Origin: Granulosicoccus sp036478565 | GTDB taxonomy: Bacteria > Pseudomonadota > Gammaproteobacteria > Granulosicoccales > Granulosicoccaceae | Direction of reading: 5' to 3' | Length of the DNA: 64,000 nucleotides | Assembly: GCA_965224525.1 (NCBI GenBank) | Contig: OZ245050.1 | Span: 4,092,001 to 4,156,000, forward strand | Shown here: positions 17,293 through 26,379 of the stretch, in pieces | How positions within the stretch are numbered: position 1 is the stretch's first letter | Layout of the letters: each line of letters begins with the position of its first letter | Program-made: the position numbers and the translations under genes | The notes under the pieces: model-generated | Databases searched by the model: none | What the model saw: the letters and a program-made list of their open reading frames with translations, nothing else | What the model was told of the DNA's origin: nothing

Positions 17293-19182
17293 TCAAATGG
17301 TCTGTCGGAACAGGCCATCAAGCTGCGACAGCATCGCAGGCCCCAATTCACGCGCATCGTAGACATTCATGGCTCGCTTGTAATAACGACTGACGTCATG
17401 TCCGATGCCAATCGCCAATAGTTCGACGGCGGAGCGTTGTTCGATATCATCAATCACGCTCTGCAGGTGGCGGGTCAAGGTATCAAGCGGGTTGATGGCC
17501 AGGGTACTGGTCTCGACCGGAGCACCATCAGAAATCACCATTAAAATGCGCCGCTGTTCCGAGCGGCATAACAGACGTCGATGCGCCCACAGCAATGCTT
17601 CGCCATCGATGTTCTGTTTAAGTATTTCCTTGTCTAGCATCAGGCCGAGGTTTCGCCGCGCACTGCGCCAGGGCGCGTCGGCCGTCTTGTAGATGATATG
17701 CCGCAGATCGTTCAGTCGACCCGGTTGCGCAGGCCTGCCCGCCTGCTCCCAGCGAGCGGTTGATTGTCCACCGTGCAGCTCGACCGTGGTAAAACCAAGA
17801 ATCTCGACGCGCACACCACAGCGTTCCAGTGTACGCGCAAGAATGTCAGCCGTGGCCGCGGCAATCATGATCGGTCGGCCCAGCATGGAACGTGAATTGT
17901 CGATAAGTAGCGTAATCACGGTATCGCGCATGGCTACGTCGCTCTCGACCTTGAACGCCAGTGGTGTTGCGGGGCTTGTCAGCACACGCGTCAGACGTCG
18001 CGCATCCAGCTGTCCTTCATCCTGATCAAAATGCCATTGCCGACTCTGACGAGCCAGCAGAACCCGTTGCAACCGACTGGCGAGCCGTACAACAAGCCTG
18101 CCTTGCCACTCGATATGTCTATCGAGCTCTGCCCGCCACCGCACCAGCGCCGCCGTGTCTGCCAACTCAGTCGCAGCCTTTGTCTGATCGAAGTCTGTTG
18201 TGAAAATTTTATACGGCGGCAGCGACGGCGTAGCAACCAATACCGAATCCACACCGCTACGAGGTGCCTCATCATGAGCATTTTCCGATAAACTCTCCGG
18301 CACAACCGCATGCGCTTCGCCGGCGACAACAGCCTCATCATTGTCTTTGTTGTCTGCCGAACGCGTATCGTCCGTATCATCATTGACTGTTTCGTTCACC
18401 AGGCAGGCGGCATGTTCCTCATCGTTAGATGCATCGCCAGTGGCCATCGCTGAATCATCTGCGGCGTCAGACTCTCCTGCATCAACCTGGCCATCACCAC
18501 GCAAATTTTTCAGCACATGCGCCAGGCGACCAATCAATCGCAGCGCATGCTCTGCGTAAAGACCTTGATCGTTTAATAAACAGGCCATCTGATCCAACGC
18601 CTGAGCTACATCTGCCGGCAACAGTGTGCCGACTGTACCTATCTGCAGCGCACCGCTGCTATCAACCCCGGACACCACTGTTTCTTGCAAAAAGCGCTTG
18701 CGCGCCGTCTGTTCCAGCGCGCAGCTAATTCGCTCAACGGCACTCTGCTGCAATAACGCCTCACCCTGCGCAGGCACACCGCGCAAGGTATCCAGATTCT
18801 CGGCAACACCCCGGTACTGACGCGCACCCAGAGACTCGTAGCGCAGCCTTTCAAGTAGTGAGAACCAGTGTCGGGCACTACCAGCCGCTGGCAACTGATA
18901 CGCATGGGTATCAGCATCGTGATGAGCATTGCGCAACGCCAGCGCATCTGCCTGACCGCGTATTCGGCTACGATTGGCCCGGCAATCACTCATCAGGTCG
19001 ATTGACGGGTCCAGGTTTGCCATACCAGCATCGTCGGCCAATGTTCGGGCGCACGCTGCAGTGGAATCGCGGAAAGTATCTTCCGTCTCGGCGCTGGCAA
19101 TTGTTTTACCGGAATTCAATAGGTTCACAAGCTGAGTATGCGTGTATCCTCGTCCCTGTGCGCTCTCGACCAGACAAATCAT
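17293..19182 (-). CDS. cobT: CobT-like VWA protein (cobaltochelatase subunit type)
   Basis: The product is about 629 residues. The N-terminal part carries RGQADALALRNAHHDADTHAY and RYESLGARQYRGVAENL, typical of aerobic cobaltochelatase CobT. A very acidic linker spans about residues 235-305. The C-terminal half is a von Willebrand A domain with the MIDAS-type LLIDNSRSMLGRP and VISDGAPVE. In the B12 pathway CobT acts with the AAA+ CobS and with CobN, but neither is in this window. The start is uncertain: ATG 19182 is given, an open TTG lies at 19215, and internal GTG/TTG codons near 19128 are possible; none has a strong ribosome-binding site. It diverges from the second GTPase. Confidence 0.8.
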   Translation of the reverse strand: MICLVESAQGRGYTHTQLVNLLNSGKTIASAETEDTFRDSTAACARTLADDAGMANLDPSIDLMSDCRANRSRIRGQADALALRNAHHDADTHAYQLPAAGSARHWFSLLERLRYESLGARQYRGVAENLDTLRGVPAQGEALLQQSAVERISCALEQTARKRFLQETVVSGVDSSGALQIGTVGTLLPADVAQALDQMACLLNDQGLYAEHALRLIGRLAHVLKNLRGDGQVDAGESDAADDSAMATGDASNDEEHAACLVNETVNDDTDDTRSADNKDNDEAVVAGEAHAVVPESLSENAHDEAPRSGVDSVLVATPSLPPYKIFTTDFDQTKAATELADTAALVRWRAELDRHIEWQGRLVVRLASRLQRVLLARQSRQWHFDQDEGQLDARRLTRVLTSPATPLAFKVESDVAMRDTVITLLIDNSRSMLGRPIMIAAATADILARTLERCGVRVEILGFTTVELHGGQSTARWEQAGRPAQPGRLNDLRHIIYKTADAPWRSARRNLGLMLDKEILKQNIDGEALLWAHRRLLCRSEQRRILMVISDGAPVETSTLAINPLDTLTRHLQSVIDDIEQRSAVELLAIGIGHDVSRYYKRAMNVYDARELGPAMLSQLDGLFRQTI

Positions 19183-19194
19183 CACACTAATCCA

Positions 19195-20997
19195 ATGGCC
19201 GAGACCCTTAATCAACTGCAGGCAGCGCTCATCGGCTGGACACGATCGGCAATCGACAATGGCTGGTTGCGGCCATCAGCAACTTCCCGCATCGAAGCCA
19301 GCAGAACCGCAACGCCAGGGGGCCTGTTTGATACGCCGGAACGGCCACTGGTTGCCGGGTTGTTTGGCGGCACGGGCGTCGGTAAGAGTTCGCTGCTAAA
19401 CCGACTGGCCGCAGAACCCATCGCACAAACCAGCGCGGTACGGCCGACATCACGCGACATCACGGTCTACGCGCACCGATCCACGACAGTAGATCACCTG
19501 CCAGATGATTTTCCCATGCAGCGTATGCGTACGGCACTGCACCAGCGCGACCGTTGGCGCAATGTACTGTGGATCGACATGCCGGACTTTGACAGCGTTG
19601 AAGCCACCCATCGCGACCTGGTTGAACAGTGGTTACCGCACATCGATGTGTTGCTGTATGTGGTCAGTCCAGAGCGCTATCGTGATGATCAGGGCTGGCG
19701 TCTGCTGCTGAAACACGGCAATGAGCACGCGTGGCTGTTTGTCATGAACCATTGGGATCATGGCAACATGCAACAACTGGATGACTTTCATCAGCTGCTT
19801 GTCGCTGCTGGGTTGCCCGATGCAATGATATTTCGTACTGACAGTTCGACAGCTGCCAGCAATAACACGCAACAGAAAGACGCCGACGCTACAGCGCCGA
19901 AGAAAGATGATTTTGCAGCACTGGAAACAACCATTCAGAACCTGGCCGAAGCACAACTGGTCAGTCAGCTTGAGTCCCGAGGTGTTTTGCAGCGAATCAA
20001 ACGACTGCGACAAACAGCGAATGAGCTGCAATCCGATCTTGGCCCATTGGACGCGGTTCAGGCGCTACCGTCCAGATGGCAACAATACTGGACCCCACTC
20101 GCAACAGAAATAGAAAATAGCCTGGCATGGAAAATTCCCGAACTGGCCTCGCTGCATGCAGCGCGCGACCCGCACTTTCTCTTTGCCTGGTTGAATCGGG
20201 TACCTGGGTTTACGCCGGTGGACGCGCACTCACAACCTCAGCCTCTGCCTGATTCGGCTGCAGCGACAGCGCTGGAAAACACCGCCGGCACTGCATCCGC
20301 CTTGCAGCCAGACGCGTTGCTCGACGAAGTCAGCTTCGCCCGCCTGGAGGACACGGCCAACCACTTCATGCAACAGGCAGCCAATGATCACATCGTGCCG
20401 CTGGCCGTCAGTCGCCGTCAGCTACAAGCATCGCAAAGTCTCAAGACTCAACTGCAAGGCATTGTGCAGGATGAGCTGCATCAGTCTCTGGCGTTACCCG
20501 GCAGTCGACTACAGCGTGCCGTGTGGCGACTCCTTGGGCTGTTGTCCACCGTGCTGCCGCTGCTCGCGCTGTGCTGGTTCGGTTGGCGCGTTATCAACGG
20601 CTTCCGCAGCGGCGGTATTGAACCATCGGCCTACCTGGGCAGCAATTTTGCGATCAACGGAGCCTTGTTGCTGGCTCTTGCCTGGGGCCTGCCTGCTTTT
20701 CTCAAGCGCAAACTGAGGCCATCGCGTGAGAAGGCAGCCGCGCGCGGCCTGCGAACAGGTTTGCAGAATGCCCTCGACACATTCGATCAATCGGTACAAC
20801 AATCGCTTGTCCAGTGCGCCGGGGAGCGTGAAGCCCTGGAGCAGTCATATGATGCGTTGTGGCAGACAGGTATAGAAATGAACGACGCGCCTTTGCCCGA
20901 GGCAGTGCAACGAATGCTGGTCAGTAATTACCTGCCCGATCAGCACTTTGGCCAGAACAGCCAGGCAATCGAGCCGCTTGTGAGCGGATCTGAATGA
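19195..20997 (+). CDS. Membrane-anchored dynamin-like GTPase
   Basis: The product has 600 residues from ATG 19195. The GTPase domain shows P-loop GGTGVGKSS at about residue 60, a threonine/serine switch region (RPTSRDITVYAH), and G3 WIDMPDFDS; the G4 is unusual (MNHWDHG instead of NKxD). Two membrane helices lie at about 440-500 (LLGLLSTVLPLLALCWFGW and NGALLLALAWGLPAFL), followed by a basic KRKLRPSREKAAARG segment. It belongs to the TRAFAC class but to no family I can name. It pairs with the 14930 GTPase across the peroxiredoxin and cobT-like genes and is convergent with comF. Confidence 0.7.
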   Translation: MAETLNQLQAALIGWTRSAIDNGWLRPSATSRIEASRTATPGGLFDTPERPLVAGLFGGTGVGKSSLLNRLAAEPIAQTSAVRPTSRDITVYAHRSTTVDHLPDDFPMQRMRTALHQRDRWRNVLWIDMPDFDSVEATHRDLVEQWLPHIDVLLYVVSPERYRDDQGWRLLLKHGNEHAWLFVMNHWDHGNMQQLDDFHQLLVAAGLPDAMIFRTDSSTAASNNTQQKDADATAPKKDDFAALETTIQNLAEAQLVSQLESRGVLQRIKRLRQTANELQSDLGPLDAVQALPSRWQQYWTPLATEIENSLAWKIPELASLHAARDPHFLFAWLNRVPGFTPVDAHSQPQPLPDSAAATALENTAGTASALQPDALLDEVSFARLEDTANHFMQQAANDHIVPLAVSRRQLQASQSLKTQLQGIVQDELHQSLALPGSRLQRAVWRLLGLLSTVLPLLALCWFGWRVINGFRSGGIEPSAYLGSNFAINGALLLALAWGLPAFLKRKLRPSREKAAARGLRTGLQNALDTFDQSVQQSLVQCAGEREALEQSYDALWQTGIEMNDAPLPEAVQRMLVSNYLPDQHFGQNSQAIEPLVSGSE

Positions 20998-21035
20998 ATG
21001 CTTTGATGGATTGCAGTGCACAAATTTGCAGCGCT

Positions 21036-21830
21036 CTAAGCGGTCTGCGTGGCAGACCGTTGAATCGCGGGTGCTTCGGTACGCGCAAGCACCCAAAGCT
21101 GAACCGACGCCGCTCCACTATCGAGCAGCTCCCGTGTCAACTCACCGCTTGTTGCTCCGGTCGTCAAAACATCGTCGACTATGGCAATGTGCTGATCAGC
21201 GACCGCTGTATGCACGTTAAACGCGCCACGAATTCTCAGTTGCCGCTCGACTCGTGACAGGCCAGCCAGAGAACCGGTATCCGTTGCACGTTTTGCCCAT
21301 CTGGCCTTGCACGGAAGCCTGAGTTCACGTGCGCACCAGCGGGCAATATCAGCGGCCTGATTGAAACCGCGCTCTGTCAACCGCGTCGAATACATGGGAA
21401 CTGGCAAAATAATGTCCGGCAAATCGATTCGGCCCCGTAAATCCCGCATAACTTCGGCAGCCAATACACCGCCAAGTACACGTGACAGCTCTCGTTGATC
21501 CTGATACTTCATACGCTGTATCAGGCGGTCCAGCGGAAAAGCGTAACGAAAAGGCGCTACAACGCGCTTATAGGGTGACGTACGGTTGACGCACCGCTGA
21601 CAGAGCGAACACCCCGGTACACTTGGAAATAGCAACCCACATTGCAGGCATAGTGTTGTACACCTGCCAGGGATGCCCTGGACAAGTCGCGGCAGATGGT
21701 GCCAGCAAGCCGCGCAGAGATCCAGCTGGCAGCAGCCCCGCCGATGGCAGACCAGACAACTACCGGCCCAGACAGACCGGCTATATAGTGCTGACAACCG
21801 GTCTAACCACGTCCGTGTGGCATAAAGCAT
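21036..21830 (-). CDS. comF: ComF-family amidophosphoribosyltransferase-like protein
   Basis: The 264-residue product has an N-terminal zinc-finger-like set of cysteine pairs (CLVC, CAAC, CLQC, CSLCQRC) and the ComF core YKRVVAPFRYAFPLDRLIQRMKY. LPVPMYSTRLTERGFNQAADIA and the PRPP-binding loop IVDDVLTTGAT complete the family pattern. ComF/GntX proteins are linked to DNA uptake and competence in the cytoplasm, which fits the pilin operon elsewhere in the window. A perfect 7-base hairpin (21041-21059) lies at the very 3' end of the gene. Confidence 0.9.
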   Translation of the reverse strand: MLYATRTWLDRLSALYSRSVWAGSCLVCHRRGCCQLDLCAACWHHLPRLVQGIPGRCTTLCLQCGLLFPSVPGCSLCQRCVNRTSPYKRVVAPFRYAFPLDRLIQRMKYQDQRELSRVLGGVLAAEVMRDLRGRIDLPDIILPVPMYSTRLTERGFNQAADIARWCARELRLPCKARWAKRATDTGSLAGLSRVERQLRIRGAFNVHTAVADQHIAIVDDVLTTGATSGELTRELLDSGAASVQLWVLARTEAPAIQRSATQTA

Positions 21831-22164
21831 GGCAAATATCCCTTTTTCGCCTTCTCGTTGGCGCCTTATAGCCTACACTCTTGAGACGTCGCTGACGAAG
21901 TCCCGGTCGACCCGCGCGGACATGAGTGTTGTATTTTTCACACACGAAATCCGCGCTTTGTGTTTACAATTCGGGTGTTTGCAGCTATACAAGACAAAAA
22001 TACAACAAACTGGCGGGGATTTACCCCAATGGTTGCTGGTTTGTCTTGCGGTGAGACTGCGACACCATTGTGTGTAGCGGAGCGGTATAGCGAGTCCTGC
22101 ATGTGCTGGACCAGCAATAGGTTAATTTAGTCATTGAATTTGGAATAACTAGTGGGAGCTAGAC
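21831..22164 (+). other. Upstream region of the first OmpA-like gene
   Basis: About 334 bases lie between comF (minus) and the OmpA-like gene. The stretch 21930-22010 is AT-rich and likely contains promoters for both directions. GGGAG sits 7 bases before ATG 22165. No other element could be supported. Confidence 0.45.
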
Positions 22165-22839
22165 ATGAGTAGAAATATAAACACGGTCGCATCGATTGCG
22201 GCGATGCTGATTGGTAGCAGTGTCGCACTGGCACACGAGTCTGCGCTCGAAGGCAGCATCGATATGGTGGAAGGTGCTGGATACATTACCACTGACAACG
22301 GCGTTCTCAGAACCGGCGGTGGTGAATGCCTGCGTATCGGCGGTTTTTCAGAAGAAAATCAGATCAACGCCTGTGAAGGAATTGAAGGAGACGCAGCCGC
22401 AAACGCCGATGCAGACGCCAATGCAGATGCCAATGCCGCCGCCGCCCCTGAGCCAGAGCCAGTCAAGAAAGAGCCCATTGTTTCAACGGCCACGCTCGGT
22501 GGTGAAGCATTGTTTGAGTTCGATTCTGACGTCATGACAGCCACCGGTGAAGAACGACTTGCCACGCTGATTGCCCAACTCGATAAGTTTCAGGAAATTT
22601 CAGCTATTGACGTTGCGGGTCACACCGATTCAACCGGGCCTGAAGAGTACAACCAGGGTCTGTCAGAACGTCGCGCCAATACAGTCAAGTCTTTCCTTGA
22701 AGCGGCTTACCCGAATGCTGCCATCACCGCCACCGGCATGGGCGAGAGCAGCCCAGCAGCTACCAATTCAACCAAAGAAGGTCGTAGTGAGAACCGTCGT
22801 GTTGAAGTACAGGTCACTGCAAAAAGCATTACTGAGTAA
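22165..22839 (+). CDS. OmpA-family periplasmic protein, paralog 1
   Basis: The 224-residue product has a signal peptide ending SSVALA|HES. A small N-terminal module follows, with the pattern GYI..NGVLRTGG..CL..G and INACEGIE, then an Ala/Asp/Asn-rich linker (alternating AD/AN dipeptides) and a Pro/Glu patch. The C-terminal OmpA domain carries VAGHTDSTGPEEYNQGLSERRA and ENRRVEVQ, the residues that bind peptidoglycan diaminopimelate. No N-terminal barrel is present, so it is probably periplasmic and peptidoglycan-associated. The gene 22949-23605 is a paralog with the same three-part build. A strong terminator follows. Confidence 0.88.
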   Translation: MSRNINTVASIAAMLIGSSVALAHESALEGSIDMVEGAGYITTDNGVLRTGGGECLRIGGFSEENQINACEGIEGDAAANADADANADANAAAAPEPEPVKKEPIVSTATLGGEALFEFDSDVMTATGEERLATLIAQLDKFQEISAIDVAGHTDSTGPEEYNQGLSERRANTVKSFLEAAYPNAAITATGMGESSPAATNSTKEGRSENRRVEVQVTAKSITE

Positions 22840-22858
22840 TCAGGTTACGTAAGGTACA

Positions 22859-22891
22859 CTGCCGGGAAGTCGCGGTTTCCCGGCAGTTTTT
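22859..22891 (+). terminator. Rho-independent terminator after OmpA paralog 1
   Basis: A perfect 10-base stem (CTGCCGGGAA / TTCCCGGCAG) with a 7-base loop is followed directly by five T. It lies 20 bases after the stop codon at 22839, so the two OmpA-like genes are probably transcribed separately. Confidence 0.92.
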
Positions 22892-22948
22892 ATAGTTAGT
22901 CCCGCTATTCAATTAGATCTGCCTCTTGCCTCACCCGGAGAAAACCCT

Positions 22949-23605
22949 ATGAAGATGCTTACCTACCTTGCGGCCGGTGCCTGTATTGCTTTGGCAACTG
23001 GCAGCGCTTTTGCCCACACATCTGATGACCACGCAGAATCTGCCGGTGGTTACATCGGAGCCAATGGCCAGGTCCTGAAAACAGGGCTGGACAACTGCCT
23101 GCACAGCGGTACCTTTTCAAGCGATGCGCCAATCAATGCTTGCGAAGGCATTGAAGACGAAAACGCCAAAGCCACCGCAGATGCCGGTGCGGATACAGCT
23201 GGTGCCACTGAAACAGCCGAAGCGCCAAAGGCGGTTGCAAAAATTGATACTGGCGAGCTGAGCGAGCTGGCACTGTTTGATACCGGTTCAGATCTACTGA
23301 ATACTGATGGTGAGTCGGCCATGGAAAGTCTGTTTGCGCAAGTAGCCGAATACAAGGGCATTACCGGCATTACTGTTGTGGGTCATGCCGATAGCCGCGG
23401 TGCGGATGATTTCAATATGGACCTGTCAGAGCGACGCGCCCAGGCTGTCGCCGATGTACTGGCCACACGCTACCCTGATGCTCGCATTGAGGTCATTGGC
23501 AAAGGTGAGTCCGAGCCAAAAGCCAGCAATGACACGGCTGAAGGTCGTCAGATGAATCGACGTGTGGAAGTGGAAGTGATTGCGACACGTATGACGTTCG
23601 AGTAA
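22949..23605 (+). CDS. OmpA-family periplasmic protein, paralog 2
   Basis: The 218-residue product repeats the plan of its neighbour: signal peptide (ATGSAFA|HTS), a module with GYIGANGQVLKTG..CL and INACEGIE, an Ala/Thr/Asp-rich linker, and an OmpA domain with VVGHADSRGADDFNMDLSERRA and MNRRVEVEV. The shared N-terminal module is not part of the standard OmpA_C domain. A CACCCGGAG ribosome-binding region lies just upstream of ATG 22949. Likely periplasmic, binding peptidoglycan. Confidence 0.88.
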   Translation: MKMLTYLAAGACIALATGSAFAHTSDDHAESAGGYIGANGQVLKTGLDNCLHSGTFSSDAPINACEGIEDENAKATADAGADTAGATETAEAPKAVAKIDTGELSELALFDTGSDLLNTDGESAMESLFAQVAEYKGITGITVVGHADSRGADDFNMDLSERRAQAVADVLATRYPDARIEVIGKGESEPKASNDTAEGRQMNRRVEVEVIATRMTFE

Positions 23606-23654
23606 CGCTTCCTCCGACCGACCCGGTGGGTTCATTCCCGCCAAGCTCCCATTG

Positions 23655-23683
23655 AATGGCCAGCTCCCGCTGGCCATTTTTTT
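23655..23683 (+). terminator. Rho-independent terminator after OmpA paralog 2
   Basis: A stem of 10 pairs (AATGGCCAGC / GCTGGCCATT) closes a 4-base loop (TCCC) and is followed by a run of T, 50 bases after the stop codon at 23605. Confidence 0.92.
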
Positions 23684-23717
23684 GTCCACGCTTTACCTGC
23701 TGCATCAGACATAACCA

Positions 23718-24077
23718 ATGAAAAATGAAGCCACCGGGATCAATCGGCTGGTCACCGCCTTTGGTTTTTCAATCAAGGGCCTTAAAACTGCCTATCGATA
23801 CGAAACTGCTTTTCGTCAGGAAGTCTGGGCCGCAATTGCTCTGCTACCACTTGCATTCGTCGTGGGTGACGGTGTGCTTGAAATCGCCATTCTGACAGGC
23901 AGCGTATTGTTGCTAATGATTGTTGAGTTACTTAATACCGCCGTAGAAAACGTCGTCGATAGAATAGGCGAGGAATTTCACGAGTTGTCAGGTCGCGCCA
24001 AGGACACCGGCTCGGCCGCTGTGTTGCTGACTATCGTCCTGGTAGCAATCACCTGGATTGCCATCGGCTTAAAATAG
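23718..24077 (+). CDS. dgkA: Diacylglycerol kinase
   Basis: The 119-residue product is the trimeric inner-membrane diacylglycerol kinase that recycles diacylglycerol to phosphatidic acid with ATP. The amphipathic N-terminal helix, three membrane segments and the active-site signature IVELLNTAVENVVDRI are all present, with KDTGSAAVLL in the last helix. Length is normal. It starts 34 bases after the upstream terminator, so it has its own promoter. It is followed by 267 bases with no recognisable gene, where base composition begins to turn AT-rich. Confidence 0.95.
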   Translation: MKNEATGINRLVTAFGFSIKGLKTAYRYETAFRQEVWAAIALLPLAFVVGDGVLEIAILTGSVLLLMIVELLNTAVENVVDRIGEEFHELSGRAKDTGSAAVLLTIVLVAITWIAIGLK

Positions 24078-24344
24078 ACTTCGACAATCGTTGAATATAT
24101 TGTCTATTGAAAAGCGGCTTAAATACCAATCACCAGAATAAAAACCTAAACAATAGCCAGCCAGCACTGCAAGGCTTTTGACAGGAGTGATATAAAATTT
24201 GCATGGAGGGCAAAGATCACAATATCCAGCTGAGCGCGGTCGATTAATACGGGTGCGAACCCGCGCACCTCATGGAATGGACTTATAGCATCAAATGCGA
24301 CTAATCGGCGTTAGCTGCAACAATCTGAAGAGGTAATGTGATTC

Positions 24345-26282
24345 ATGAAGTACAGGCCAGACATTGATGGACTTCGCGCCATATCGGTAATGGCTGTAAT
24401 CATATTTCATTCAGGAGTAAATTTGCTGTCTGGCGGGTACGTTGGAGTAGATATATTTTTTGTTATAAGCGGATACTTGATAACCGGCTTGGTATTTGAT
24501 GAAATTAAAAAAGGCACGTTTACATTTACCAACTTTTACAAAAGAAGAATCGCAAGACTGCTGCCATCTCTGATTACGACACTATTGCTCGTCTTTGTTT
24601 TTGGCTTTCTTTTCTATGATAATAATACTTTTGATAATCTTGGAAAGGAAATATTCTTCTCCGCAATAGGTGCCGCAAATTTACTTTTTGCTCAAGGGGT
24701 TAATTATTTTGCTCAAGAAAGTTCTATTAGACCGCTAGTACACCTTTGGTCCCTTGGCGTGGAAGAGCAATTTTATCTGGTCTGGCCAACAATATTAGCA
24801 TTGTTGGCTTTCCTCAAACGCAGAAATATTTTGATCATTTTTTTGTTGTTGTTTTTCACGTCACTCTATATGGCAGTTACTTCGGTTGTTGACTCTCCAA
24901 TCACTACATATTTTTACCCGCAATATAGAGCATTCGAATTGATCACAGGTGCAATAACTGCATTAACAATAAGAAGCGGGGGTTTTAAAAAAATCAAACT
25001 GAAGAAAATCTGTAATGAAGCGATTTCATATCTCTCCCTGTTTCTAATCATACTGCCAATGTTTTTGCTTGATGGAAATTCAACTTTCCCTGGAGTTAAC
25101 ACTTTATATCCGTGCATCGGAACGGCAATGTTAATACTATTCTCAACAAGCACAAGCGTTTCAAAAATACTCAGTTACACGCCTTTAGTATTTATAGGCT
25201 TAATATCGTACCCGCTGTACCTCTATCACAACCCAATAATTTCATATGTCCACTTTTTTAAATTGACAGTGAGCAATGGAGTTTTGCTGGCCATTGTGTT
25301 GGCTATTTCAATACCACTCTCCTGGCTCACTTATAGATATATTGAAATGCCGATAAGAAAACTTGCGCATAAGAGAAACAAGTCACCCGCAGCATATATT
25401 ATCCCCTTGGTAGCCAGTCTGGTTTCCTTCGCAGGCGTAGGGATTTATGTCGCCAAAAGCAATGGGCTTGGAGAAAGATTTAAACTATTAAACTCATTTG
25501 CCTATCAAGTTACCGAGCATAGTGGGACTACATTTCATACCTATTTTAGCCGAGGAATGAATATATCGGCAAACAGCAATGGAAAAATACTCTTTGTAGG
25601 CGACTCGTTAATGCAACAGTATGTATACCCGATAAGTAAAGCTCTTGGCATTGATGCAAGTAATGTCGACACTGTAACCAGAGGAGGTTGCGTACTATTA
25701 AAAGGCGTGGACTTCATAGATAAGTTTTCTGACATATCGTGCAACGACCTTAGAGCTGAGCTGTATATGATAAATACTCAGTATGAGTACGTTGTTATTT
25801 CCCAAAGCTGGGACTCATATGATCAGAGTATAAAAAACATCGATGTCTTTAATAAAACGATACCACATCAGATGTGGACACCGTTCATCAATTCCACACT
25901 TGAACATTTTAAGACAATTTCAGCCAACATCATTGTTATAGGTTCGCATCTAAAAGTTGAGGGAACTTCAGAACTTAGCCCGACAATTTTTTTATCTGAA
26001 AAATACTATAAAACACAGTTGGGTAGTTTAAGAGTCTCGAATACTGGAGATATACCGAGGTCAAATTTGTTTTTTAGTCAATGGGGTGAAGATGATGTCC
26101 TTGTGATACACCCATCCGACATTTGGTCTCTAAATAACGGGACATTTAAACTACATGATACTGAGTGGTCATTTTTTAGCGACTCACAACATGCTTCTCA
26201 CATTAGTACAGAGTTTGTTGTAAAGAAAATCAAAAGCATATTATTGAATAAAAAACCAGCATACATATCCAAAGGGCAGTAG
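24345..26282 (+). CDS. OafA/YrhL-type acyltransferase with SGNH domain
   Basis: The 645-residue product starts YRPDIDGLRAISVMAVIIFHSG, the acyltransferase-3 signature with its membrane-face histidine, and has about ten membrane helices to residue 370. A C-terminal periplasmic SGNH hydrolase-like domain follows, with the Ser block ILFVGDSLMQQY and a late DSQHASHIS (Asp/His block). Such two-domain proteins O-acetylate surface polysaccharides or peptidoglycan. The gene is strikingly AT-rich and uses AAA/ATA/TTT codons unlike its neighbours, which suggests recent horizontal transfer. The nearest partners of a surface glycan locus are absent. Confidence 0.9.
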   Translation: MKYRPDIDGLRAISVMAVIIFHSGVNLLSGGYVGVDIFFVISGYLITGLVFDEIKKGTFTFTNFYKRRIARLLPSLITTLLLVFVFGFLFYDNNTFDNLGKEIFFSAIGAANLLFAQGVNYFAQESSIRPLVHLWSLGVEEQFYLVWPTILALLAFLKRRNILIIFLLLFFTSLYMAVTSVVDSPITTYFYPQYRAFELITGAITALTIRSGGFKKIKLKKICNEAISYLSLFLIILPMFLLDGNSTFPGVNTLYPCIGTAMLILFSTSTSVSKILSYTPLVFIGLISYPLYLYHNPIISYVHFFKLTVSNGVLLAIVLAISIPLSWLTYRYIEMPIRKLAHKRNKSPAAYIIPLVASLVSFAGVGIYVAKSNGLGERFKLLNSFAYQVTEHSGTTFHTYFSRGMNISANSNGKILFVGDSLMQQYVYPISKALGIDASNVDTVTRGGCVLLKGVDFIDKFSDISCNDLRAELYMINTQYEYVVISQSWDSYDQSIKNIDVFNKTIPHQMWTPFINSTLEHFKTISANIIVIGSHLKVEGTSELSPTIFLSEKYYKTQLGSLRVSNTGDIPRSNLFFSQWGEDDVLVIHPSDIWSLNNGTFKLHDTEWSFFSDSQHASHISTEFVVKKIKSILLNKKPAYISKGQ

Positions 26283-26352
26283 ATATCGTAAGCCTCTCAT
26301 TGACCTTTGTTAGCTCTCCCGAAATTTGTAATTCTCTGGCATATTGACACTA

Positions 26353-26379
26353 GAAAAAGGGGACAGATAACCCTTTTTC
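26353..26379. terminator. Bidirectional hairpin terminator
   Basis: GAAAAAGGG and CCCTTTTTC form a 9-base stem with a 9-base loop between the convergent acyltransferase and helicase genes. The arms supply a T-run on either strand. It begins directly at the helicase stop codon. Confidence 0.8.

Noticed and set aside
24251..24275. GC-rich hairpin upstream of the SGNH acyltransferase
   Set aside because: A short stem without T-run and no tRNA or riboswitch pattern; probably chance.
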